From RI-92 sp037384645 (lineage in GTDB: Bacteria > Pseudomonadota > Gammaproteobacteria > UBA6429 > Thiohalophilaceae), in the NCBI GenBank assembly GCA_037384645.1, contig JARRNT010000018.1, forward strand, positions 1 to 64,000: DNA of 64,000 nucleotides. Reading direction: 5' to 3'. The translations under genes and the position numbers were made by a program. A model generated the notes under the pieces. The model did not search any database. It had not been told where the DNA came from and saw nothing but the letters and a program-made list of their open reading frames with translations. How positions within the stretch are numbered: position 1 is the first letter of the stretch; every line of letters starts with the position of its first letter. Below, one piece after another: positions 1-8,914 of the stretch.

Positions 1-1028
1 AAAAAAACAAAAAACAGAATCAGAAAGGGTTCAACAGTAGCAAAGTACACCGGCCGATAATATTGCGCTCCCCAGAGCATGCCGATAACAAAAGTAAAGG
101 CACACCCCAGCAGATTCAGTTCACGCCAGCTTCGATACCAGGCAATACCAAGAATCCCCAGGTTGAGCAAGGCATAATAACTGAATAACATCACGTGACT
201 ACCAGCTCCGGTGGAAGCCAGGACAGGTGCAAGAAAACCACCGGCCGCTCCGTAAAAAGCCAGATACTTGGCATCCTGCAACACCGCCAGGATACCTGAC
301 AGTACAACCAGGGCGATCATCAGCACCAGACTGAGACCGACGGGCAACAAATGATAGAGTTTGGCCGCCGCAAACACGGTCAGGTACATAACACCCACGC
401 CTCCACCCTGCAGCAACAGGGCATAGATGCGTCGCTTTGCACGCAGTCGCCAGCCAATCACCGACAATATAATCCCGCCCAGGCCGATCCCGGCAATGCG
501 TAACGGCATGGGAATCATGGAATGTTCGGCAGCATACTTGAGCAGGAAGCCTACGCCGGTAAACAATACCAACACGCCGACCTTGACTACCACATTGCCA
601 TCGGTGAAAAAACCGTAGATATAGGCCTGGACTTTGTCCATGAAGTCTTCCTGCGGGATGTTCGTCCTGGCAGGTGGTGGTGTTTGCTTTGTCAGCCGCT
701 CGGGAAGCCTTGCATGCTGTAGCAGAGGGGTGGCCGATTCCGATTCAATGGGTTCTTTCTGCGGCTCAGGTTGTGATGCTGCCGGTGCGGCTGTCTCCTG
801 TGGCGGTGCAACCGGTTCTTGCAGGGGGGCGGGTGGTGGTTCCGGTTTTGCCTGCTGGATCCCTAGTTCTCCGATCCGTTGTTCAAGTTGCCTGATCCTC
901 CCGCTCAGATGGATAATCGCCCCCAGGCTGTATCCCGCAACCAGGCCGAACAGGAATCCCGCTTCCTGGCCCACGGCCGCCCCGAGAACGCCTCCCACAA
1001 GGGCCAATATGATTGCTGGTATAGACAT
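1..1028 (-). CDS. DUF2339 multi-pass membrane protein (partial, C-terminus beyond left edge)
   Basis: The gene starts with ATG at 1028 (MSIPAIILALVGG) and runs off the left end of the window, giving about 342 codons. An N-terminal hydrophobic segment is followed by a short predicted helix (SGRIRQLEQRIGELG), a Pro/Glu/Ala-rich linker (about residues 65-125), and then a series of membrane segments starting near GNVVVKVGVLVLFTGVGFLL. This layout (coiled/linker region, then many helices with the VKVG..LL.G motif) is typical of DUF2339 proteins, large inner-membrane proteins of unknown function. It follows the MFS gene by 25 bp and probably ends the tetR-aas-MFS operon. Family assignment is from overall pattern; the function is unknown. 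Confidence 0.8.
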   Translation of the reverse strand, partial: MSIPAIILALVGGVLGAAVGQEAGFLFGLVAGYSLGAIIHLSGRIRQLEQRIGELGIQQAKPEPPPAPLQEPVAPPQETAAPAASQPEPQKEPIESESATPLLQHARLPERLTKQTPPPARTNIPQEDFMDKVQAYIYGFFTDGNVVVKVGVLVLFTGVGFLLKYAAEHSMIPMPLRIAGIGLGGIILSVIGWRLRAKRRIYALLLQGGGVGVMYLTVFAAAKLYHLLPVGLSLVLMIALVVLSGILAVLQDAKYLAFYGAAGGFLAPVLASTGAGSHVMLFSYYALLNLGILGIAWYRSWRELNLLGCAFTFVIGMLWGAQYYRPVYFATVEPFLILFFVF

Positions 1029-1053
1029 ACTTTCCCTTCCTGTTATGCCTTGA

Positions 1054-2325
1054 TTATTCCAGTTCCTTTAGCATACGCCGCCCTTCTGCCTCGTTAACAA
1101 ACAATAACAATAACCCGCCGAGGACAAATAGCACGATGATCGACAGGATTGACAAGCGTGCGCTACCAGTCACCTGACTGACTATCGCCATCAACAACGG
1201 TCCCAGCACGGCTGCCATCTTACCGAGCATATTGTAAAAGCCAAAGAATTCCGCGGATTTGTTTTTCGGAATAAGCCTGGCGTACATGGAGCGGCTCAGA
1301 GCCTGAATCCCACCCTGGACCAGGCCCACGGTAATGGCCAGGATATAAAAATCCCGGACTTCATTCATTGCATAACCATAAATGGTCACACCAATATAGA
1401 CCACCACGGCCACAATCAACGCTGGTTTGGTACCCAGTTTTTCGCCCAGCTTGCCGTAGATAATTGCGGCCGGGAAACCCACGAACTGGGTAATTAACAG
1501 GGCCAGTACCAGGTCAGTATCTGCAAAGCCCAGACGCTTGCCATAATCTGCGGCCATACGCATGATGGTGTCGACCCCATCGATGTACAGCCAGTAGGCC
1601 GCCAGAAACAGGAACACGACCTTGAGATTGCGTATTTCATGGAAGGTCTGGACGATTTGGCGTAGACCATGGCTGATTGCCTGGCCAACGGATTCCTGCT
1701 GACGGGTACGCTTTTCTTTTACCGCCAACAACAGTGGTATCGAAAACAGTGCCCACCAGATGCCACAAAGTATAAAGGAAGCCAGTTTCGCCTGGTCTAC
1801 ACTGGTAAAACCGAACCAGTCCTTTTTGGCATAAAACAGAATACTCAACAGCAATGCCAGGCCACCGCCGAGATAGCCCAGCCCATAACCGGCTGAGGAA
1901 ACAATATCAAATTTATCCTCACGCGCCACATCCACGAGCATGGAATCATAAAAGACATTAGCACCGGAAAAACCGATTCCGCCAACAACGAAAACCGACA
2001 GGGCCAGCATCCAGTCACCTGCATGCACAAAATAAAGGGCAACAGTAAACAACACACCAATAACCGTGAAGAAAACCAGAAAATGTTTTTTAAGACCACC
2101 GCGGTCGGCAATCGCGCCGAGCACCGGCGCCAGTACGACAATAACCAGGCTGCTTACAGCGTTGGCTATACCAAGCGGTGTGGTACTGTTGCCACCGGGT
2201 TCGCGAAACCAGTAACCGCTGAACAACAACTGAAAGAAAACCGCCATCACAATCGTCGCATAGGCGGAATTGGCCCAGTCATACATAGCCCAGGCCAGGG
2301 TGCGTTTATCAAACAGGTGTTTCAT
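1054..2325 (-). CDS. UMF1/Atg22-like MFS transporter
   Basis: A 423-residue integral membrane protein with about 12 hydrophobic segments. The N-terminus (FDKRTLAWAMYDWANSAYAT) carries the YDWANSAY motif that marks the UMF1 (unknown MFS facilitator) family, related to Atg22 of yeast vacuoles. The protein belongs in the inner membrane; its substrate is not known. It lies 18 bp downstream of the Aas-like gene. In E. coli, aas is paired with lplT, an MFS lysophospholipid flippase, so a lysophospholipid or fatty-acyl substrate is an attractive inference here, but the sequence alone does not show it. Confidence 0.85.
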   Translation of the reverse strand: MKHLFDKRTLAWAMYDWANSAYATIVMAVFFQLLFSGYWFREPGGNSTTPLGIANAVSSLVIVVLAPVLGAIADRGGLKKHFLVFFTVIGVLFTVALYFVHAGDWMLALSVFVVGGIGFSGANVFYDSMLVDVAREDKFDIVSSAGYGLGYLGGGLALLLSILFYAKKDWFGFTSVDQAKLASFILCGIWWALFSIPLLLAVKEKRTRQQESVGQAISHGLRQIVQTFHEIRNLKVVFLFLAAYWLYIDGVDTIMRMAADYGKRLGFADTDLVLALLITQFVGFPAAIIYGKLGEKLGTKPALIVAVVVYIGVTIYGYAMNEVRDFYILAITVGLVQGGIQALSRSMYARLIPKNKSAEFFGFYNMLGKMAAVLGPLLMAIVSQVTGSARLSILSIIVLFVLGGLLLLFVNEAEGRRMLKELE

Positions 2326-2343
2326 GGTCTTACCGTTTCCGGA

Positions 2344-4491
2344 TTATTTCTCATAATACTCGTCCACCAATTCCCGCACGGCCGCGTAATCGGTCTTACC
2401 GCTCTCCAGTAATGGCACTGTTTTGACGCACAATATCTTCTTAGGGATGCTGAACTCAGGTATACCTTCAATGCGAGCATAGTCCACGAGTTCGCTGCGT
2501 TGGGCATCGGCATGCCCGGTCACCAGGACCAGTTGCTCGCCATTCACTGCATCGGGGACAGTAACCACGGCATGATCATGGTTTGGCCAAACCTGAGTAA
2601 TCATTTGCTCCACCGCAGATAAAGACAACACCTCGTCGCCAATCTTGGCAAAGCGCGTGGCTCGCGCAGAGATAGTAAGATAGCCGTCTGCATCCATACT
2701 CACGATATCACCAGTGTCGTACCATTCATCCGCGAGCGATTGGATTACACCAGGCTGGTCATGCAGCAAATAACCCAACATGATATTGGGTCCCTTGACC
2801 AGGAGCCGACCGCCATCCTCGATGCCTTTCACTGGTACCAACTTGTACTGCATGCCAGGCAGCAGACGCCCGACCGTGCCGATCTTATGTTCCATCGGCG
2901 TATTTGCTGCTAGCACTGGGCTGGTCTCGTTGGCCCCATAACCTTCAAAGATCCGAATCCCAAAGCGCTCACTCCAGGTCCGGCGGGTGTCTTCTTGCAA
3001 TTTTTCTGCCCCGGCATAAAGATATCGCACGCTGTAAAAATCATAGGGATGAGCAAAACGCGCGTAACCCTTGAGAAAGCTATCGGTGCCGAACACAATA
3101 GTGGCATTCACTTCGTAGATCATCTCCGGCACAATGCGATAATGTGGCGGTGAGGGATAACAAAACGTGCGCATTCCGCTCAACAGGGGCAATAGCGTGC
3201 CGGCGGTCAGGCCAAACGCATTAAACATGGGTAAGGCGCTGAAAATAATATCCTGTGTCGAAAAATCGATCCGGGTGGAAAGCTGGAGGGCATTAGCAAT
3301 GATGTTCGCGTGCGAAAACACCACCCCCTTGGGCAATTTTTCCGAGCTGGAGGTAAACAAAATCACCGCCGGGTCATCCGGCCTAACCTGGCCTGATTTA
3401 TTACGATAGGCTCTCCTGGCAAAGCGAGCATTGAAGGCACCGCGCAGTTTGTCAATAAAAGTGATCTGCGGAACGAGATCTTCCAAATAAATAATCCGTA
3501 CCCGCTGCGCCAGCGCCTTTACCTCCTGTTCAAGCCTGGTCTTCGTGATAAAACGCCTTGAAGTGTAGACAGTCTTGATCTTCGCCAACTCACAGGCGAT
3601 CAACATCCCCTTGGTTCCGCCGGAATAATTCAGAATGGCCGGCACCCGACCGTAAAGCTGCAAGCCCAGAAATGCCAGCACCGTGCCAATTGCGTTTGGC
3701 ATTAACAGCCCGACAAATTCGCCATGCACGTGATGAGCATTGATCTTGTTACCGACGATAAAAGAGTGAGCAAGCAGTCGCCGGTAACTCATTGGCCGAC
3801 GCTCGATGTCCTCGACAATCGCATGCTTACTACCGCTAATTCGTTGTGCATTGAGTATCGCCAGCGGAATCGTGCAATGATAATTACCGCTTTGAAACAT
3901 CATGTCGGTCATGATGTGACTGAGGGCCTTGCCGGCAAATTTGCGCCGCGCCCGGCCGCGCACATCCTCGGGCGCGCGAATGACCTGGGCCGGCATGATG
4001 CTCAGGGTGATCTTGGGAAACCAGCGAAGACGCACTCGCCCGCGCAGACGGGAAAACGGCGTGTATTGCGCACCGTCGATGCGCACCGGCAACACGCAGG
4101 CTCCGGAACGATCCGCGACCAGGCCCGGCCCGTTGTAGATCTTCATTAAAACACCAGTGACGGTAATGCGTCCCTCCGGGAATATCACCACCTTGTTGTC
4201 CTGCTGCATATAGCGAATCAGTGACTTAAGAGCCAGGGGGTTGGTCGGATCCATGACAAACAGATTGACGAAAGGTGCAATCAGACGCGAAAACCACATC
4301 TTGGAAATTTGCGTGTTGATGGCAAAACTGACGCGATCGGGAAAGAAGGAACCCAGCAAGGGGCCGTCGAGGAAGGACGTATGGTTAGCCACAATCAGCA
4401 CCCGTTTGCCTGCGGCGTGATAGTGCTCTATCCCCCTGACTTCGACACGGTAAAACAATGAAAGAAAACTGCGTATGAGTAATTTTAACAT
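2344..4491 (-). CDS. aas: Aas-like bifunctional acyltransferase / acyl-ACP synthetase
   Basis: At 715 residues it matches the length of E. coli Aas (about 719). The N-terminal PlsC-type acyltransferase domain (about residues 1-200) has the NHTSFLDG (HX4D) motif near residue 36 and a PEGR block. The rest is an AMP-forming ligase: the P-loop-like segment is FTSSSEKLPKGVVFSHAN, followed by YGANETSP and DTGDI. Enzymes of this type reacylate lysophospholipids (2-acyl-GPE) at the inner membrane using acyl chains activated on ACP. The TSSSE sequence departs a little from the usual TSGTTG/TSGSEG. It starts 3 bp after tetR and is followed by an MFS gene, suggesting lysophospholipid recycling under TetR control. 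Exact substrate preference is inferred. Confidence 0.85.
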   Translation of the reverse strand: MLKLLIRSFLSLFYRVEVRGIEHYHAAGKRVLIVANHTSFLDGPLLGSFFPDRVSFAINTQISKMWFSRLIAPFVNLFVMDPTNPLALKSLIRYMQQDNKVVIFPEGRITVTGVLMKIYNGPGLVADRSGACVLPVRIDGAQYTPFSRLRGRVRLRWFPKITLSIMPAQVIRAPEDVRGRARRKFAGKALSHIMTDMMFQSGNYHCTIPLAILNAQRISGSKHAIVEDIERRPMSYRRLLAHSFIVGNKINAHHVHGEFVGLLMPNAIGTVLAFLGLQLYGRVPAILNYSGGTKGMLIACELAKIKTVYTSRRFITKTRLEQEVKALAQRVRIIYLEDLVPQITFIDKLRGAFNARFARRAYRNKSGQVRPDDPAVILFTSSSEKLPKGVVFSHANIIANALQLSTRIDFSTQDIIFSALPMFNAFGLTAGTLLPLLSGMRTFCYPSPPHYRIVPEMIYEVNATIVFGTDSFLKGYARFAHPYDFYSVRYLYAGAEKLQEDTRRTWSERFGIRIFEGYGANETSPVLAANTPMEHKIGTVGRLLPGMQYKLVPVKGIEDGGRLLVKGPNIMLGYLLHDQPGVIQSLADEWYDTGDIVSMDADGYLTISARATRFAKIGDEVLSLSAVEQMITQVWPNHDHAVVTVPDAVNGEQLVLVTGHADAQRSELVDYARIEGIPEFSIPKKILCVKTVPLLESGKTDYAAVRELVDEYYEK

Positions 4492-4494
4492 GGT

Positions 4495-5103
4495 CTAGTC
4501 CCAGCCCTGCGTGAATCCCTTGAGATAGTTTTTTACGAGTGAGTCGATCAGATCTTGCGTCCGAAATTCGCCGGCCAGGGATAACTTGTCATTCAAACTC
4601 AACTCACACACCCCGTGCACCGAACTCCACAACACATACGCTGCCTGTTGATAGGCATCTGCGTCAAGATTCGGGTTGATTTGCTGTAACGGTGCGACCA
4701 CCACGGCAAACAGGGTACGGACCTTGGCATGAAACCAATCCGGTAAGGTCATCACTGTCGGTAAGCGATGGATAAACATCAGTGACCAGCGCGCAAAGTG
4801 CTCCCGGGCAAAGCGCAGGTAAGTATGGGCCATGGCCAACAGTTGCGCCTGTGGCGTGCTTTCCTTCTCCAGCGCGACTTGCAGAAGCTCATGCATTTCA
4901 TCCAGGGCCGCGGCATTAACATACAAAATCAGTTCATCGAGATTTTTAAAAACCAGGTAGAGAGTCCCAACCGTATAACCAATCTCCGCCGCCACCTTGC
5001 GGGTCGACAAACCCTGGATACCTTCCCGAGCAAGGATAGCAATCGCGGCGCGAATCGCCATTTGCTGGATTTCTTCTCGACTGTGGTCACTGCGTCTGGC
5101 CAT
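4495..5103 (-). CDS. TetR/AcrR-family transcriptional regulator
   Basis: About 202 residues from ATG at 5103 (MARRSDHSREEIQQ); an in-frame GTG at 5115 would add four residues. The N-terminal TetR helix-turn-helix is clear (RAAIAILAREGIQGLSTRKVAAEIGYTVGTLYLVFKNLDEL, in part), and the C-terminal half is a helical ligand-binding domain. It is the first gene of the tetR-aas-MFS-DUF2339 operon and probably represses it in response to a lipid-like ligand. A perfect inverted repeat at 5123-5142, 20 bp upstream of the start, is the likely operator. Ligand is unknown. Confidence 0.9.
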   Translation of the reverse strand: MARRSDHSREEIQQMAIRAAIAILAREGIQGLSTRKVAAEIGYTVGTLYLVFKNLDELILYVNAAALDEMHELLQVALEKESTPQAQLLAMAHTYLRFAREHFARWSLMFIHRLPTVMTLPDWFHAKVRTLFAVVVAPLQQINPNLDADAYQQAAYVLWSSVHGVCELSLNDKLSLAGEFRTQDLIDSLVKNYLKGFTQGWD

Positions 5104-5122
5104 AATTCTGAACACTGTTTAA

Positions 5123-5142
5123 TTAACTATAAGAATAGTTAA
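5123..5142. promoter_or_regulatory. Putative TetR operator (8-bp perfect inverted repeat)
   Basis: TTAACTAT-aaga-ATAGTTAA is a perfect palindrome directly upstream of the tetR start. It overlaps a possible minus-strand promoter (TTGTTG at 5155-5160, 17-bp spacer, TATTCT at 5132-5137), so binding would block transcription of the operon. Autoregulation through such a site is usual for TetR proteins; the assignment is inference. Confidence 0.5.
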
Positions 5143-5182
5143 CTATGTTCATTTCAACAAGCAGAGCAAATGCAGGAATTTT

Positions 5183-5211
5183 CTGATTTTATTGAATCTC
5201 AATAAAATCAG
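5183..5211. terminator. 13-bp perfect inverted repeat in the prfC-tetR gap
   Basis: CTGATTTTATTGA-atc-TCAATAAAATCAG forms a 13-bp perfect stem with a 3-nt spacer, about 88 bp beyond the prfC stop and 40 bp upstream of the tetR promoter. The stem is A+T-rich and has no clear T tract, so it is not a classical intrinsic terminator. It could be a weak terminator or an operator for another regulator. Confidence 0.35.
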
Positions 5212-5292
5212 TTGATTAACCGTGGAACAGGCGTCTGAGACGGCAGGACAAGCCGCCAGACGGCCAGATATTCTTATTTAAGAGGCAACGCC

Positions 5293-6873
5293 TCAGTGTT
5301 CCCGTGTTGCGTGAAACTGGACGTCAGGCCAGCGCTCCATGGTCAGGTCCAGGTTGACCCGGGTCGGCGCCAGGTAGGTCAGGCTATTGCCGGCATCCAG
5401 GGCCAGGTTGTCCGCGGCCTTCTTCCTGAAGTCCGCCAGCATTTTTTCGTCAGCACAATCGACCCAGCGTGCCGCTGACACGTTGACTGCCTCGAACCCG
5501 GCCTCCACGCCATATTCGGCCTTCAGGCGGAACGCCACCACGTCGAACTGCAGGACACCCACTGCGCCGACGATGATGTCATTACTGTTGAGCGGGCGGA
5601 ACACCTGCGAGGCCCCTTCCTCGCTCAACTGGTCGAGCCCCTTTTGCAGGGCTTTCATGCGCAGCGGGTCCTTGAGGCGCACGCGTCGGAACAGCTCCGG
5701 GGCGAAGTTGGGGATCCCGGTGAATTTAAAGTCCTCGCCTTCACTGAAGGTATCGCCAATCTGGATAGTCCCGTGGTTGTGTAAACCGATAATGTCACCG
5801 GGATAGGCCTCTTCGATCTGCTCGCGTTCGCTGGCCATAAAGGTAATCGCATTGGCAATCTTCACGTCCTTGCCGATTCGGACCTGGTGCATTTTCATGC
5901 CCTTGGTGTAGTGGCCGGAACAGACGCGTAAAAAGGCGATTCGGTCCCGGTGTTGCGGGTCCATGTTTGCCTGGATCTTGAAAACAAACCCGGAAAATTT
6001 TTCCTCGCTGGGCACGACCGTGCGGACAGCGGTCTCACGCGCCTGTGGTCCCGGCGCAATATCGACAAAGTAATCGAGTAATTCCCTGACCCCGAAGTTA
6101 TTGATGGCCGACCCGAAAAATACCGGTGTCAGCTCGCCGGCCAGGAAGGCCTGCTGATCAAAAGTATGACTGGCACCCTGCACCAGCTCGATCTCCTCGC
6201 GTAAATCGGCAGCAGCGTCGCCCAGCAATTCATCCAGGCGCGGGTTATCCAGCCCATCGATGGTTTCACCACTCTGGATCTTGCCGCCATGGGTGGCGCT
6301 GAACAGGTGGATACGGTTCTGGTAGATATGAAACACACCCTTGAAGCGCTTACCCATACCGATTGGCCAGGTGATCGGTGCGCATTTGATCTTGAGCACC
6401 TGCTCCACTTCATCCAGTAATTCAGTGGGATCGCGGCCCTCGCGATCGAGCTTGTTAATAAAGGTCAGGATCGGCGTATCGCGCAGACGACAGACGTCCA
6501 TCAGCTTGATGGTGCGATCCTCCACACCCTTGGCGCTATCGATCACCATCAGCGCCGAATCCACGGCCGTCAGGGTCCGGTAGGTATCTTCCGAGAAGTC
6601 TTCGTGGCCCGGCGTATCCAGCAGGTTAACAATGTGATCCTTGTACGGGAACTGCATGACCGCCGAAGTGACGGAAATGCCGCGCTGCTTTTCCAGCTCC
6701 ATCCAGTCCGATGTCGCATGGCGCGCCGCCTTGCGGCCCTTGACCGTCCCGGCCAGCTGAATGGCGCCTCCATACAACAGGAGTTTTTCGGTGAGGGTGG
6801 TTTTCCCGGCGTCGGGGTGGGAAATGATCGCAAACGTGCGCCGTCGCGCCATTTCGTCAAGAAAGGCAGCCAT
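5293..6873 (-). CDS. prfC: Peptide chain release factor 3
   Basis: A translational GTPase of 526 residues, the normal RF3 length. G1 is SHPDAGKTTLTEK, G3 is DTPGHEDF and G4 is NKLDREG, followed by the EF-Tu-like domain 2 and an RF3 C-terminal domain. RF3 removes RF1/RF2 from ribosomes after peptide release in the cytoplasm. It is apparently a single-gene unit: tetR lies downstream in the same direction but 190 bp away, and the gene upstream is divergent. Confidence 0.98.
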   Translation of the reverse strand: MAAFLDEMARRRTFAIISHPDAGKTTLTEKLLLYGGAIQLAGTVKGRKAARHATSDWMELEKQRGISVTSAVMQFPYKDHIVNLLDTPGHEDFSEDTYRTLTAVDSALMVIDSAKGVEDRTIKLMDVCRLRDTPILTFINKLDREGRDPTELLDEVEQVLKIKCAPITWPIGMGKRFKGVFHIYQNRIHLFSATHGGKIQSGETIDGLDNPRLDELLGDAAADLREEIELVQGASHTFDQQAFLAGELTPVFFGSAINNFGVRELLDYFVDIAPGPQARETAVRTVVPSEEKFSGFVFKIQANMDPQHRDRIAFLRVCSGHYTKGMKMHQVRIGKDVKIANAITFMASEREQIEEAYPGDIIGLHNHGTIQIGDTFSEGEDFKFTGIPNFAPELFRRVRLKDPLRMKALQKGLDQLSEEGASQVFRPLNSNDIIVGAVGVLQFDVVAFRLKAEYGVEAGFEAVNVSAARWVDCADEKMLADFRKKAADNLALDAGNSLTYLAPTRVNLDLTMERWPDVQFHATREH

Positions 6874-7067
6874 AGTTAACTCGCTAAAATCTCTGTAAAT
6901 TTTCCGGAATACCCGGGCTTCTCCCGGGCAAATACCGCAGGTTTGGCAGGGCCACGTGGTTCACACCGCGGTCTAATCACATTGCCAAGCCTTAATTTTA
7001 CCAGTAGGCTGCACTTTTTCATAACTATTTGATTTATTTCTGACTTCATTGCGAAAGGGGATGCGGT

Positions 7068-7931
7068 ATGTTCACGCTCAGCGACTCGCCACAGGGGATT
7101 GGCCGGATACTGGATAACGGATTCCGCCTGATGATTGCCGGCATCGGCATGGCAGCATTATTGCTACTCATGATGATCATTGTCGAGGCGATTCTGTTTA
7201 CCGCCATGGGCGCCAGTTTCTTTACCAAGCTGGCGGCATTACAGAAAGGCCAGATTCCGGCCAGCGGGCTGGGCCTGTTCATTGTCTTCATGCTGCTGCT
7301 CGGCATTGTCTCCATGCTGTTCAATAATGCCATGACGGCCAAATACGGGGCGGTCGCCTATGGCAACAGCATGAGCCTGGGACAGGCCATCGCCACCGGC
7401 GTACGTAAAATCCTGCCGGTGCTGGGATACGGTATTCTCTATACCCTGATCATGGCCATCAGCGCCCTGCCGCTGGGGCTGTTGATGGTCCTGCTCAAGC
7501 CACATGGCCTGCTCGCCTTCGTGGTTTTCGTGGTCGGGATCATCCCCCCGCTGATTTTCAGCCTGAGTCTGATTTTCGGCAATTACCTGATTATTCTCGA
7601 TAACACCGGTGTTATCGAGTCCATCAAACGCAGTCACAACCTGGTCTGGGGTAACTGGTGGCGTACGGCGCTGTATTTCACCATCATCATTATCATCATG
7701 CTGGCCATCATGTTTGCCGTCGAACTGACTTTTGGCCTGATTATCGGTCTCACTTCGCATCTGGATGCACAAAAGGGATTGTCATCATTCAATGTCATTG
7801 TCCAGATCCTTAACCAGCTGGTATCCATGATTTTCATGCCAGTCATGATTTCTCTGTTCATCCCCTACTTCCATGACCTGAAATTACGCAAGGAAGGTGG
7901 AGACCTCGCGGCACGCGTCAACGCCATCTGA
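7068..7931 (+). CDS. Six-helix membrane protein of unknown function, first gene of the MoxR/DUF58 operon
   Basis: A 287-residue very hydrophobic protein with about six membrane segments. The central stretch NTGVIESIKRSHNLVWGNWW resembles the 'ESL.RS..L..G' signature seen in GPDPase-membrane-domain and BPSS1780-like proteins, but I do not assign a firm family. The ATG at 7068 follows a good GAAAGGGGA ribosome-binding site. The gene is 11 bp from the DUF4129 gene and is transcribed with the MoxR/DUF58 set, so a role in envelope or membrane-complex assembly is a reasonable guess only. Confidence 0.75.
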   Translation: MFTLSDSPQGIGRILDNGFRLMIAGIGMAALLLLMMIIVEAILFTAMGASFFTKLAALQKGQIPASGLGLFIVFMLLLGIVSMLFNNAMTAKYGAVAYGNSMSLGQAIATGVRKILPVLGYGILYTLIMAISALPLGLLMVLLKPHGLLAFVVFVVGIIPPLIFSLSLIFGNYLIILDNTGVIESIKRSHNLVWGNWWRTALYFTIIIIIMLAIMFAVELTFGLIIGLTSHLDAQKGLSSFNVIVQILNQLVSMIFMPVMISLFIPYFHDLKLRKEGGDLAARVNAI

Positions 7932-7942
7932 CTGGTCAGTCA

Positions 7943-8914
7943 ATGCGGGCAAGGACGTACGCAATCCTCATCGCCTGCCTGCTCGCGCTATGCGAGCCAG
8001 GCAGTGCCGGGGCAACGGAATCTCCATCCACTCTGGCCCTGGTTCAGGACTGCCTTGGCCTGGTGCAAAACACAAAACACCCGCCATCACCAGGACAGGC
8101 GATTACTCTCAGCGAAAGCTGCCCGCAATTATCCATTTCACTGGACAGGCCGCAGCTGGCACAACTCGAACCCGCGCTGCAGGATATCACCAGCGTCCGC
8201 CAGCTGACCGATGTCGCGCGTATTCTACAAAGCCGGCAACAGGATGCAGCCCTATCACAGGCGCCGGCGATAAAAGATGTCAGGCATATCCTCGGCCAGG
8301 TGTATCACCCGAAAAAACAAACCAAACCCAAACTCAATTTTTTCGAGCGCGTTATGCACTGGATAGATCAGAAAATCCAGGCTTTCCTGAAACGACATCA
8401 CTGGCTTTCCGATCAGTTTCATCTCAACAGCAAGTCCAGCTTAAGCCTGTTACGCGGCTTTTTGAGCACGGTCCTGGTCCTGCTGGTGGTATTTATCCTG
8501 TATATCGTTGTCAACGAACTCAGGATCGCCGGGGTCATGACGCTGTTTAAACGGCACCGGCACACGTCCGCTAACGCCGAGGATGCGCTGACGGTAACCG
8601 GAGCCACCACCGCGCAGGCCATGGAGACCATCAAAACGCTGCCTCTGAACCAGCAAATACCGGCGCTCATGCGCTATACCCTGCAATTCCTCATCGAAAA
8701 ACAGGTACTGCCGCACCGCTATAACCTGACGAACCGGGAATTTCTCGGCCTGCTGCGCGACAAACTACCGGCAGCAAAGCAGGATTTCGAACAACTTGTT
8801 ACCTGTAATGAGCAGGTCGTCTATGGCAAAAAAACGCTGGCCGATAACACGACTGATCAGCTGTATGGCAATGTCAGACATATACAACAACTCTCGTCAG
8901 GCGATCGCTCGTGA
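7943..8914 (+). CDS. DUF4129-containing membrane protein
   Basis: 323 residues. A signal-like N-terminus (MRARTYAILIACLLALC) is followed by a periplasmic part, a single membrane helix near residues 170-190 (FLSTVLVLLVVFILYIVV) and a C-terminal cytoplasmic DUF4129-type domain (QFLIEKQVLPHRYNLTNREF). Proteins of this kind are found next to MoxR ATPases and DUF58 proteins in many bacteria. Its stop overlaps the start of the next gene by 4 bp, implying translational coupling. Function unknown. Confidence 0.8.
   Translation: MRARTYAILIACLLALCEPGSAGATESPSTLALVQDCLGLVQNTKHPPSPGQAITLSESCPQLSISLDRPQLAQLEPALQDITSVRQLTDVARILQSRQQDAALSQAPAIKDVRHILGQVYHPKKQTKPKLNFFERVMHWIDQKIQAFLKRHHWLSDQFHLNSKSSLSLLRGFLSTVLVLLVVFILYIVVNELRIAGVMTLFKRHRHTSANAEDALTVTGATTAQAMETIKTLPLNQQIPALMRYTLQFLIEKQVLPHRYNLTNREFLGLLRDKLPAAKQDFEQLVTCNEQVVYGKKTLADNTTDQLYGNVRHIQQLSSGDRS

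Noticed and set aside
6905..6935. CCCGGG-cttct-CCCGGG hairpin upstream of prfC as terminator or attenuator
   Set aside because: Six-bp arms made of a self-palindromic sequence without a T tract; no leader peptide or function could be tied to it.
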